NCBI GenBank assembly: GCA_964583865.1
Contig: CAZOXZ010000019.1
Location: 1-25,385, forward strand
Length of the DNA stretch: 25,385 bases
DNA from: DASSBG01 sp964583865
GTDB taxonomy: Bacteria > Pseudomonadota > Gammaproteobacteria > Xanthomonadales > Rhodanobacteraceae
Direction: 5' to 3'
The position numbers were made by a program, and so were the translations under genes. Below are positions 8,735-16,474 of this stretch, one piece after another. The number at the start of each line of letters is the position of its first letter. Position 1 is the stretch's first letter. Under the pieces are notes generated by a model. The model was not told where the DNA came from. It was given only the letters and a program-made list of their open reading frames with translations, and made no database searches.

Positions 8735-9844
8735 GTGTATTTCCGCAGTCTCGCCCTGTTTGTGTTGATCGCCTTCCAGCCGTCGCTGGCATTCGCCCAG
8801 AGCATGCAAACCGGCTGGCTCGGGCCGCCGCCGGTGGCGTGGCCGATGCAACATGAATCCCGTACGCCACTGCGCCTGCCGATGGCAGTTGCGGCCTTGC
8901 CGGATGTCGACAATGCCAACCGCTACGAAGTCGGCGTGTTGTTTCAGGAGACCTGGGCGGCCCAGGCGGCCGTGCCCCTGGGCTGGAATGGCAACGTTGG
9001 GTCCTGCCTTGCCGGAAGCAACACCGCGGCCCATCGCCAGGCGGTGATTGACCGGGTGAACTTGTACCGCGTGGTGGCCGGCCTGCCCGGGTCGGTGGTT
9101 CTCAAGGGCGGGAATGTCGTCAACGAGGTGCAACAGGCAGCGCTGATGTTCAGCGCCAACGATGCCCTGTCCCACAGTCCCCCGAGTTCCTGGGATTGCT
9201 GGACGCAGGCCGGTCGTGACGGCGCCGGCGAATCCAATATCTACATCAGTTGGGGCAGCAATGCCGGTACCGGCGTCCATGCCGTGGATGCCTACATGGA
9301 CGATGACGGCAGCGGCAATTATCGGGTTGGCCACCGCCGCTGGATTCTGTATCCACCGCAGCAGGCCATGGACTCGGGCTCGATCCCGTGGTCGGGCTCG
9401 GGTGGCCCGGCGGCAGCCAACGCGCTGGCCGTGCTGGTGGCCTTGAATGGCTCACGGCCGGCGACGCCGGATGGCATCCCATGGCCTGCACGCGGCTACA
9501 TGCCGGCGCAAATGTTGCCCGAGAAGTCGCACCGTTGGTCGCTGTCGTTGCGCAATGCCGATTTTTCGTCAGCAAGCGTGCAAATGTGGAAGAACGGCGT
9601 GGCTTTGCCGGCGCCAGCCATCGAGCCGCTCTCCGGCAACGGCCAGCCGAATGGCCCGTTTTACGGCGACAACACGCTGGTGTGGGTGCCGAGCGGCGTT
9701 AATTACAACCCCACGCCAGCCGTGGACGTGACCTACCACGTCAAGGTCAGCGGTATCGGCGGCAGCGGCGTGCCGTCGATGGTGGAATACGATGTCATCA
9801 TGTTCGATGCCATGGACCCGATTTTCGCCGACGGCTTCGAGTGA
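8735..9844 (+). CDS. Secreted CAP-domain protein with IFADGFE C-terminal tail
   Basis: Predicted exported protein of 369 residues. I chose the GTG at 8735 because GGAGAAGG lies 2-9 bases before it and it yields a clean signal peptide (MYFRSLALFVLIAFQPSLAF, cleavage after AFA, about residue 21). An ATG at 8654 would overlap the kinase gene and bury the signal peptide. The mid-region RQAVIDRVNLYRVVAGLPG, VQQAALMFSANDALSHSPPS and SGNYRVGHRRWILYPPQQAM matches the CAP (SCP/PR-1) superfamily pattern, with the HSPP and GHRRWIL blocks. The C-terminal part is beta-rich and ends in DPIFADGFE, a short tail I recall from many secreted proteins in this bacterial group. Activity is unknown. Only 58 bases separate it from the kinase gene, so co-transcription is likely. 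Confidence 0.8.
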   Translation: MYFRSLALFVLIAFQPSLAFAQSMQTGWLGPPPVAWPMQHESRTPLRLPMAVAALPDVDNANRYEVGVLFQETWAAQAAVPLGWNGNVGSCLAGSNTAAHRQAVIDRVNLYRVVAGLPGSVVLKGGNVVNEVQQAALMFSANDALSHSPPSSWDCWTQAGRDGAGESNIYISWGSNAGTGVHAVDAYMDDDGSGNYRVGHRRWILYPPQQAMDSGSIPWSGSGGPAAANALAVLVALNGSRPATPDGIPWPARGYMPAQMLPEKSHRWSLSLRNADFSSASVQMWKNGVALPAPAIEPLSGNGQPNGPFYGDNTLVWVPSGVNYNPTPAVDVTYHVKVSGIGGSGVPSMVEYDVIMFDAMDPIFADGFE

Positions 9845-9896
9845 CCTGATCAGCCCTGTTGCTCAGCCACGGGTTCGGTGGGAAGCCGCAATAGGC

Positions 9897-10000
9897 CGTC
9901 ATTCCCGCATGCTTCAAGCGGGAACCCAGTGCCTTGAACTTGGAGATTGCGGCTGTTGGAGACCAGAAGGCGCTGGATTCCCGCGTTCGCGGGAATGACG
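9897..10000. repeat. REP-doublet/MITE-like inverted repeat (GTCATTCCCGC type)
   Basis: CGTCATTCCCGC at 9897-9908 is the exact reverse complement of GCGGGAATGACG at 9989-10000. The similarity extends inward: CATTCCCGC-loop-GCGGGAACCCAGTGCCTT on the left against CATTCCCGC-loop-GCGGGAATCCAGCGCCTT read inward from the right. Each arm is also a small hairpin. This is the layout of a REP pair. It sits in the convergent gap between the CAP gene and the aminotransferase gene. Confidence 0.8.
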
Positions 10001-10046
10001 AGCTGAGATACGCGGCTAATCAGGTCGAGTGGTGCGCGGCTGACGC

Positions 10047-10079
10047 AAAAAAACCCCGGAATCGCGACGCGACCCGGGG
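10047..10079 (-). terminator. Rho-independent terminator of the aminotransferase gene
   Basis: Read on the minus strand: CCCCGG (10079-10074), a 14-base loop that can pair further (TCGCG/CGCGA), CCGGGG (10059-10054), then seven Ts (10053-10047). It lies 29 bases beyond the stop of the minus-strand aminotransferase gene. Confidence 0.85.
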
Positions 10080-10107
10080 CTTGGTGTGGCCGAATATCTG
10101 TGCTGCG

Positions 10108-11601
10108 TCAGGCCGCTTCCTGCTTGGCCATGCGCGGGCCTTCTTTCAAGGCCTGGCGCACGCGATCGATTATGAGATCGACCTCGGTCGAGGTGACTTC
10201 GAAGTGCGGCGTGAAGCGCAGGGAATTGGCGCCGCCGTGGATCACACCCAGGCCATGCTCGCGCAAGTATTCTTCGGTGGAACCTTCGCCGAAGCACTTG
10301 AACTCGCTGGAAAGCTCACAGGAAAACAGCAGGCCGGTGCCCTGGACCTTGGTGATCTCGCCATCCAGCTCGTCCTTCAGTTTGTTGAGCTTGTCCAGGA
10401 ACTCCTGACCGCGCTCGCGAATGTTGTTGCGCACCTCGTCGCTGAGCATGCCCAGCACGGTGCAGGCGATGTCCAGCGCACGTGGGTTGCTGGTCATGGT
10501 GTTGCCGTACACGCCCTTCTGGTACAGCGCGGCGGTGTCGGCAGTGACAGCCAGCACGGACAGCGGATATTGCCCGGCGTTCAATGCTTTGGAGTAGGTC
10601 TCCATGTCCGGTGGATCGAGCTTCTCGAAGCCCGGATAATCGACGATGGAGAGCACGCCGTGCGCGCGCAGGCCCGCCTGGATGGAATCAATCAGGAACA
10701 GGCTGCCGTGTTCGCGTGTCAGCTCGCGGGCCGCCTGGTAGAACTCGGTGGTCACGGCGCGACCCGGATCGCCTTCGCCCATCACCGGTTCCAGATACAT
10801 GGCCTCGATGAACCAGCCGTGCTGCTCGGCCTCGGCAAACACCTGGCGCAGCTGATCGACGTCGTAGGGAGCGACCGTCAACAGGCTGTCCTCGTTGCGA
10901 TAGCTGGCGAGGTTGGCCTGGTAGGTCTTGCGGCTGGAATCGGAATACAGCGCCGGCGTCTCGGTACGTCCGTGGAAAGCACCCTTCACCGACACACGCT
11001 TGATCTTCTTGCCGGCATGCCGCGCACCGGGCTCGGTCTGTTTGCGTGCGTTGATGTCGACGAAGCGGCTGGCCAGGGTCACCGATTCGGAACCGGAGTT
11101 CAGGCACAGGAACTTGTCATAGGGATTGCCGCCGCGCGTACGCCCGATCTCGTTGTTGATGGCCGTGGTGGCGCGCAGCTGGGCGATGGACGGCGTCATC
11201 ACGTTGGCCATGGCCTGGGGCTTGCCCAGCGCTTCGCCGATGGCCGGGTGGTTGTGGCCGAAGCCCAGCATGCCGTAGCCGCCGTTGTCGTGCAGCACGG
11301 CGCCCTTCAGGTTGACGATCCAGGGGCCTTGCGCGGCCGCCGGCAGGTACGGGTTGACGGCGTCGTCCGGGTAGAAGTTGACGATGCCGGCCTGGGCTTG
11401 CCGGATCTGCTCGGCTTCGTCCAGTTTCAGGAAGTCCTCGAACGCGTCGCGCAGCTCGCGATGGCGGCTCACGGCCTGCTCGATGGCCAGCCGCAGGGCC
11501 GGGTCGTCCGCAAACGGTGCCAGCGCATCGTCATCGAGACCGGTGGTGCGGGGCGTGCCGCCAAACTCGCGCAATTCACGCAACATGTCGATCGAACTCA
11601 T
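10108..11601 (-). CDS. Class III PLP-dependent aminotransferase of unusual subfamily
   Basis: A 497-residue fold-type I aminotransferase, probably cytoplasmic. PLP phosphate-binding NSGSES is at 168-173, PLP-ring Asp305 is in LFLIDSIQAGLRAHG, and the Schiff-base lysine is Lys338 in METYSKALNAGQYP. GMLGFGHNHPAIGEAL (about 110-125) and the C-terminal GVIHGGANSLRFTPHFEVTS are class III features. The usual DEVQTG motif here reads DSIQAG, which sets it apart from typical GABA, acetylornithine or lysine 6-aminotransferases. The amino donor cannot be assigned. AGGAG lies 7 bases before the ATG, and a terminator follows the stop, so it is a single-gene unit. It is somewhat longer than the common 400-460 residues, with an extra N-terminal helical segment (residues 1-75). 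Confidence 0.85.
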   Translation of the reverse strand: MSSIDMLRELREFGGTPRTTGLDDDALAPFADDPALRLAIEQAVSRHRELRDAFEDFLKLDEAEQIRQAQAGIVNFYPDDAVNPYLPAAAQGPWIVNLKGAVLHDNGGYGMLGFGHNHPAIGEALGKPQAMANVMTPSIAQLRATTAINNEIGRTRGGNPYDKFLCLNSGSESVTLASRFVDINARKQTEPGARHAGKKIKRVSVKGAFHGRTETPALYSDSSRKTYQANLASYRNEDSLLTVAPYDVDQLRQVFAEAEQHGWFIEAMYLEPVMGEGDPGRAVTTEFYQAARELTREHGSLFLIDSIQAGLRAHGVLSIVDYPGFEKLDPPDMETYSKALNAGQYPLSVLAVTADTAALYQKGVYGNTMTSNPRALDIACTVLGMLSDEVRNNIRERGQEFLDKLNKLKDELDGEITKVQGTGLLFSCELSSEFKCFGEGSTEEYLREHGLGVIHGGANSLRFTPHFEVTSTEVDLIIDRVRQALKEGPRMAKQEAA

Positions 11602-11684
11602 GGCATCACTCCTGGGTGACCTCGCGCCGCTCGTATTCAGCTCATGGGCGCCAAGGCATTAAAAGTAAAGGAAAAGAGCGAAAC

Positions 11685-11713
11685 ATTCTATCACGCAACC
11701 ACGTCTTCCGTAA
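11685..11713 (-). promoter_or_regulatory. Candidate promoter of the aminotransferase gene
   Basis: On the minus strand TTACGG (11713-11708), a 17-base spacer, and TAGAAT (11690-11685, 5 of 6 to the -10 consensus) lie about 85 bases upstream of the ATG. The -35 is weak. Confidence 0.4.
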
Positions 11714-11844
11714 CCCCATGGCACAGTTTCGGCAGCTGTGTGTGATGTTTGTCATCTCGCCAGCGTGACGGGTTTGCCTGTTGTCATGGCCGTATTGTTG
11801 CGATGATGGCGTCGGTTGCCAGTCAGCTGTGTGGTGAACTGATC

Positions 11845-12079
11845 ATGGAATCTGTCTGCAATTTCTTTCGTCCATCGGCATCCTCCCTGTGGCAATGGCA
11901 ACGGCGCACGGGAGCCAACCCGTGGTGGTCGACGCTGAATCTCCTCTGGTCGCTGTGGGTGTTCATCACGCCCGTGTTCGGCGACGTGACCGCGACATTC
12001 TGGTGGGGCACAGGCGGCAGCTACATCGTTTTCCTGTTTTTCTACGTCATGGTGGAAGTGCGTCCGCGGGACGAGATGG
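11845..12079 (+). pseudogene. Membrane-sensor 5' part of a frameshifted histidine kinase gene
   Basis: This frame encodes MESVCNFFRPSASSLWQWQR followed by two membrane segments (LNLLWSLWVFITPVFG and YIVFLFFYVMVE), then VRPRDEM. At 12079 the reading has to shift by one base to continue. Leaving out one G of ATGGAAA gives DEMKVGQTALLALVSILWNP, which runs straight into the kinase frame that starts being readable at 12080. Without the shift the frame continues as shadow sequence to 12408. The start is uncertain: ATGs at 11803 and 11806 are in frame, but 11845 has GGTGA upstream and begins the hydrophobic region. The lesion could be an assembly error or a real mutation. Confidence 0.7.
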
Positions 12080-12100
12080 AAAGTTGGGCAGACCGCGCTG

Positions 12101-13048
12101 TTGGCGCTGGTGTCGATTCTGTGGAACCCGGCGGCGTGGACCTACATCGTTTTTGCTTGCGTTTTCGCGGGCTTTGCTTTCGCGCATGCACCGCGCGATG
12201 CCATCACCCGCATGGTGCTGTATCAGAGTGTCATGCTGGCGCTGGCGTGGTGGCTCGACTGGCCCTGGTTTGCCATGGCTGCGGCGGTTTTTGTATGCAC
12301 CAGCACGGGCCTCGGGGCGATGTACGGTTTCATGCGCCAGGTGCACAGCGAGGGCGTGCGGCGATCGCAGGACGAGGTCCGCCGGCTTGCCGCAGCCAGC
12401 GAACGTGAACGCATCGGGCGCGACCTGCACGATCTGCTGGGGCACACGCTGTCCCTGATCACCCTGAAACTGGAATTGTCGCGCAAGTTGTTCGATGGCG
12501 ACCACGAGGCTGCACGCAAGGAACTGGAAGACGCCGAGAAGGTGGCGCGCCAGGCATTGGCTGAAGTGCGCGCCGCGGTGACCGGTATACGGGCCACGGA
12601 TCTTGCCGAGGAATTGGCCGCGGCGCGTGTGATGCTGGAGTCCAGTGGGGTGCAGTTGACGATCGATGTGCCTTCGCAGCCGTTGCCACCGGAGCTGGAA
12701 CGGGTGCTGGCGCTGGTGGTGCGCGAGGCGAGCACCAACATCGCGCGCCATGCGGCTGCCAGCGAAGCTTCGATACGTCTTTGGCACGAAGAGAAACGTT
12801 GGCACATGGAAATTCGCGATGATGGGCGCGGTGGGGTCACGCCTTCGGGACACGGCGTGATCGGCATGCGCGACCGCATTGCCATGTTGGGCGGCAGGAT
12901 GACGCTGGAGTCACCGCGTCGCAAGGGGACGCGGATCGAGGTCAAGGTGCCGGGATCGGTGCCTGCAGCTGTTAGCAACGGCGTGTCGGACGATGAGTGG
13001 TTGCCGCATGCTGGACGTGGAAGCTCGCTTCACGGAGAAAGTGCATGA
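12101..13048 (+). CDS. NarL/DesK-type sensor histidine kinase, catalytic 3' part
   Basis: The kinase core of the frameshifted gene begun at 11845; joined, the product would be about 400 residues. It begins with further membrane helices (WTYIVFACVFAGFAFAHA; VLYQSVMLALAWWLDWPWFA). The HisKA_3 dimerisation box ERERIGRDLHDLLGHTLSLI follows, with the phospho-acceptor His in RDLHDLLGH. The ATPase domain has N-box VVREASTNIARH, G1 box IRDDGRGG and G2 region GHGVIGMRDRIAMLGG. If translated separately, the first start would be the TTG at 12101, with no visible ribosome binding site. The coordinate given is that possible start; the frame is open from about 12080. The stop overlaps the response-regulator start (ATGA), so the two form one unit. 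The signal is unknown; DesK-like sensors often respond to membrane state. Confidence 0.85.
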   Translation: MALVSILWNPAAWTYIVFACVFAGFAFAHAPRDAITRMVLYQSVMLALAWWLDWPWFAMAAAVFVCTSTGLGAMYGFMRQVHSEGVRRSQDEVRRLAAASERERIGRDLHDLLGHTLSLITLKLELSRKLFDGDHEAARKELEDAEKVARQALAEVRAAVTGIRATDLAEELAAARVMLESSGVQLTIDVPSQPLPPELERVLALVVREASTNIARHAAASEASIRLWHEEKRWHMEIRDDGRGGVTPSGHGVIGMRDRIAMLGGRMTLESPRRKGTRIEVKVPGSVPAAVSNGVSDDEWLPHAGRGSSLHGESA

Positions 13049-13647
13049 TCCGGGTATTGCTGGCCGAGGACCAGGGCATGGTGTTGGGAGCACTGTCGGC
13101 ATTGCTTGGTCTGGAAGACGACATCGAGGTGTTGGGTACCGCCAGTGATGGCGAAGCGGCCTGGTGCGGCATCGAGAAGCACCAGCCGGATGTGTTGGTG
13201 ACCGATATCGAGATGCCCGGCCTGACGGGCCTGGAACTGGCGCAGCGTATCCAGCGTCATGAGTTGCCAGTCAAGGTCATCATCGTCACCACCTTTGCCA
13301 GGCCGGGATTTTTGCGGCGTGCGCTGGATGCCGGTGTGGCGGGCTACTTGTTGAAGGATGCCCCGGCCGAGCAACTGGCCGATGCCGTACGCAAGGTGCA
13401 GCGTGGCGGGCGGGCCGTGGACCCGGAACTGGCCATGGAAGCCTGGTCGGAGGCCGACCCGCTGAATGATCGCGAACGCCAGGTGCTGCGACTGGCCGGG
13501 GAGGGCAAGTCCGCCGGTGCCATTGCCGAGACCTTGAACTTGTCGTCAGGAACGGTACGGAACTATCTGTCCGAGGCCATCAACAAGCTGGGCGTGGGTA
13601 ACCGTATCGAGGCGTACCGCCTGGCCCGACGCAAGGGTTGGTTGTAA
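13045..13647 (+). CDS. LuxR/NarL-family response regulator
   Basis: A 200-residue transcription regulator, partner of the overlapping kinase. The receiver domain (1-115) has acidic pocket AED at 7-9, phospho-acceptor Asp54 in LVTDIEMPG, the Thr of IVTTF at 82-83 and Lys104 in YLLKDAP. The C-terminal LuxR-type HTH (about 139-198) reads LNDRERQVLRLAGEGKSAGA, then LNLSSGTVRNYLSEAINKLG. The start is set by GGAG 7 bases upstream and by the four-base overlap with the kinase stop. MIRVLLAEDQ and the YLLKDAP block resemble the DesR group. No frameshift here, which suggests the kinase lesion is recent or artefactual. The target genes are not evident nearby. Confidence 0.95.
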   Translation: MIRVLLAEDQGMVLGALSALLGLEDDIEVLGTASDGEAAWCGIEKHQPDVLVTDIEMPGLTGLELAQRIQRHELPVKVIIVTTFARPGFLRRALDAGVAGYLLKDAPAEQLADAVRKVQRGGRAVDPELAMEAWSEADPLNDRERQVLRLAGEGKSAGAIAETLNLSSGTVRNYLSEAINKLGVGNRIEAYRLARRKGWL

Positions 13648-13719
13648 GAGTCTGTGAAGTTTTCAGCCCCGAAGTCGGCCCTTTGGTCATTTCGAGATGG
13701 ACGCAAAACCCCGGCCGCT

Positions 13720-13827
13720 GTCATTCTGCGCGCAGGGCGAAGCCCGGAGTCGCAGAATCTGTTCAACGGCAAGTCAGGATGGAGATCCTGCGATTCCGCT
13801 CGCTGCGCTCGCTTCACGCAGGATGAC
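13720..13827. repeat. Second REP/MITE-like inverted repeat (GTCATYCTGCG type)
   Basis: The left arm (13720-13760) starts GTCATTCTGCG and ends GTCGCAGAATCT. The right arm (13783-13827), read as its reverse complement, starts GTCATCCTGCG and ends ATCGCAGGATCT. Each arm is itself partly palindromic (the GAAGC/GCTTC and CGAGCGCAGCGAGCG parts). It lies in the 400-base gap between the response regulator and lolA. The family differs from the element at 9897. Apart from this element and the lolA -10 box I see nothing clear in 13648-14047. Confidence 0.7.
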
Positions 13828-14033
13828 GCGGCTTTGTGCTCGCCGGTCTTGTTGTGCTCGCATGGCTGCCGCTTCTCATCCACTGGAAGCTGCAGGACAA
13901 GGCCTTGCTAGGATCACAAGTCGGCCCGTGAGATGGCCGGCAGTGGATGCGATCTGTCCGGGATGTCGTGTCGAAAAGCGGGTCCGGAGGCGCGACGCCG
14001 GTGATGGATTCACCTGCCGGTCAATGGTGCCGG

Positions 14034-14039
14034 TATAGT
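14034..14039 (+). promoter_or_regulatory. Candidate -10 box of lolA (leaderless)
   Basis: TATAGT (5 of 6 to consensus) ends 8 bases before the lolA ATG and no Shine-Dalgarno sequence intervenes. If used, transcription would start at or within 1-2 bases of the start codon. The -35 is not clear. Confidence 0.4.
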
Positions 14040-14047
14040 GTGCCGCC

Positions 14048-14701
14048 ATGACTATCCGATCCCTTCGACCGACATTGGTCCTTGTTGTCTTGATGCTCCT
14101 CGCCATGCCGGCCACGGCGGCACCGTCCGCGCGTGCGCAGCTGGATGCCTTTGCCGAAGGCGCCACTTCCCTGTCCTGTGACTTTGTGCAGCAGGTCACC
14201 AGTGCGCGTGGCGATGCCCGGCCGGAAGTCCACGGCACGCTGGCATTGGCCACGCCGCGCAGTTTTCGCTGGAAGACCGACAAGCCCCAGGAGCAACTGA
14301 TCGTCGCCGATGGCGAAAAAGTCTGGGTGTATGACCCGGCATTGGAGCAGGTCACGGTGCGCCCGCAGTCCAGTGCCGAGGCCCAGAGCCCGCTGACGGT
14401 GCTGACGGATCTTTCGCGTCTGGACAAGGATTTCGTCATCATCCAGCCTGCGGCACATGACGGCATGGAGTGGCTGCGGCTGGTGCCCAAGGCCGACAAT
14501 GCCCAGTTCGAGCATGTCGAGATCGGCGTGGCCGACGGTGAGCCGAAGGTGATGATCTTCGCCGACAAGCTGGGCGGGCAGTCACGCATCACGTTCAGCC
14601 ACTGGCAGCGCAACCCGGACCTGCCCGCCGACACGTTCCGTTTCACGCCGCCCGAAGGGGTCGACGTGGTGCGCTCGGGTGGCATGTCGCCCGGCGCCTG
14701 A
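14048..14701 (+). CDS. lolA: Outer-membrane lipoprotein carrier protein LolA
   Basis: Periplasmic chaperone that takes lipoproteins from LolCDE to LolB. The 217-residue product starts with a signal peptide (MTIRSLRPTLVLVVLMLLAM, cleavage near ATAA). The mature part begins APSARAQLDAFAEGATSL, and SCDFVQQV matches the family's start of the beta sheet. GTLALATPRSFRWKTDKP, QLIVADGEKVWVYDPALEQV and FADKLGGQSRITFSHWQRNP are characteristic. It ends in a short DVVRSGGMSPGA tail. The gene is intact. An open frame of the degenerate diguanylate cyclase on the other strand runs antisense through all of it. In E. coli lolA is followed directly by rarA; here rarA is 3.4 kb further on. Confidence 0.95.
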   Translation: MTIRSLRPTLVLVVLMLLAMPATAAPSARAQLDAFAEGATSLSCDFVQQVTSARGDARPEVHGTLALATPRSFRWKTDKPQEQLIVADGEKVWVYDPALEQVTVRPQSSAEAQSPLTVLTDLSRLDKDFVIIQPAAHDGMEWLRLVPKADNAQFEHVEIGVADGEPKVMIFADKLGGQSRITFSHWQRNPDLPADTFRFTPPEGVDVVRSGGMSPGA

Positions 14702-16474
14702 CCCGATCTGGCTGGTGCGGCTTCGTTCTCGCCATCGATCACCGTGCAGTTGCGCCTGTTGCGCTTGGCGCGGTACAGAGCTGCATCCGCGCGTGCCAGC
14801 CATTGTTCCAGGGGTTCGTTCGCGTGCCCGGCGATGCCGATGCTGACGGTGACTTCGATCTGCTTGTCTTCGTACGGCGTGGGTGACTCGGCCACGAGCT
14901 GACGAATGCGTTCGGCCACCCTGTGGGCGTCGGTGATCGAGGTTTGCGGCATGAAAATCATGATTTCCTCGCCACCGAAACGGCCAATGATGTCGCTGTC
15001 GCGACAGCGTGAACGGATGAGCTCGATGGTGTGCTGCAAAACCTTGTCGCCGGCCAGGTGGCCCCAGGTGTCGTTGACCTGCTTGAAATGATCCAGAACC
15101 AGCAGTGCGAGGCAGGCTTGCTGGTCGGGTGCATCGTCCAGTGCGGCATTCATGCGGTCGATGAAACGTCGGCGCGTGTAGATGCCGGTCAAGCTGTCGG
15201 TGCCCGCCAGCCGGTCAAGGCGGCGATTGGCCTGGCGCAGCTCGCGGGTCCGCGCGTCCACCCGTTGCTGCAACATCCGCGCACGCCGCTCCAGCACGAT
15301 GGTGCGCAGGCGGATCACGGCAACGAGGAGGATGAGCAGCCCCAACGCGGCCAGGCCACGCGCGAGCCATGTTTGATACCAGCGTGGTTGTACGTGCACG
15401 GCCAGACGGGTTTGTACGGTGCGCGGTGACAGCCCGCGCGTTTCCGCCTGCAGTACGAGCTGGAACTGGCCGGGAGGCAAGTTGGTGTAGCGCGCGGTGG
15501 GCGTGTCGCCCGCCGGGATGTGGGTCCAGTGCTGATCGAGGCCCTTCAGGCGATAGCTGTAGCGTGTCTTGCCGGCATCGCGGAAATCGAGCAAGGCAAA
15601 ATTGACGCGGATATTGCGGGCGCCATCGATGAGTTGGACGCTTTCACCGGAAGCAGGCAGATGACCGTAAGCCACCGCATGACCATCACGCCACAAGCCC
15701 GTCACGGCAAGTACCGCACTCGAACCCGTGGCGGTTACCTGCGGCTGAATGACCGTCAATCCGCCCGGTCCGCCAAACAACATGTGGCCATCTCCCGTGC
15801 GGCCGGCGGCCATGCCGGTGAAGCTGGTATTTGCCAGCCCGTCACGCCGTGCCAGGCGCCGGATCGTTCCCGTGTCCGGGTCCAGGACATTGATGCCGTT
15901 GGAGACGCTGATCCAGACGCGGCCATCGTTGCCGATCAGCGCCGCATTGACCTGGTTGCTGGACAAGCCGTCTTCGCTGGTGATGGTCTGAAAGTGCCAC
16001 GATGCCTCGGGATTGTCACGGGAGGCCTTGATCAGGCCGTCGAAGGTGCTGATCCAGACATTGCCGTGCGAGTCGGCGACGATGTTGCCGATGTAGTGCT
16101 GCGACATCGTGAAGCGCTTGTCCGAACCGGCAATGATGTTCTCGAAACCGTCCGTCTGGCTCGGGGAATCAGCGATGCTGATGCCGTTGGCGGTGGCGTA
16201 CCACCACTGGTTGTTGATGCGCGTGATGTAGTGCACGACATTGCTGGTCAGGCTGCCCGGATCGTCGCCATCGTGGATGATGTGTTGCATGACGCCGCTG
16301 GCCATATCGTAATGAAACACGCCCGCAAAGGTGCCGATCAGCACGTCGTTGCCGTGGCGCGCCAGGCTGAGGACGGGAACATCGGCCAGCTGTGGCAAGG
16401 GCGATGGCATGATTTCCATGTTGGCCGGATTGATGCGCGCGATGCCCTGGGATGCCACCCAGATCGAGCCATTC

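Larger units (their letters stand above)
13876..16473 (-). pseudogene. Degenerate diguanylate cyclase: propeller remainder, Y_Y_Y, membrane and GGDEF part
   Basis: Continuation of the gene begun at about 17764, in the frame after a one-base shift at 16474. In order it encodes propeller blades (NGSIWVASQGIARINPANME; GNVWISTFDGLI; GRVWISVSNGINVLD), a Y_Y_Y domain (YSYRLKGLDQHW; ARYTNLPPGQFQLVLQA), a membrane helix (LARGLAALGLLILLVAVIRL), a short coiled coil (RRARMLQQRVDARTRELRQA) and a GGDEF domain. GGEEI and the RDSD inhibitory site five residues before it are present. The metal-binding Asp expected in the DxDHFK block is Val (LLVLDHFKQVND). The domain ends near 14735, but no stop occurs until 13876, so the frame crosses lolA in antisense. 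Those last ~280 codons look like shadow sequence. Confidence 0.75.

Noticed and set aside
9934..11619. A 561-codon plus-strand frame opposite the aminotransferase gene
   Set aside because: Antisense shadow; the minus strand carries all PLP motifs, a ribosome binding site and a terminator.
12076..12090. Programmed +1 frameshifting in the histidine kinase gene
   Set aside because: No recognisable slippery codon or stop codon at the shift site and no reason for two products; mutation or error is more likely.
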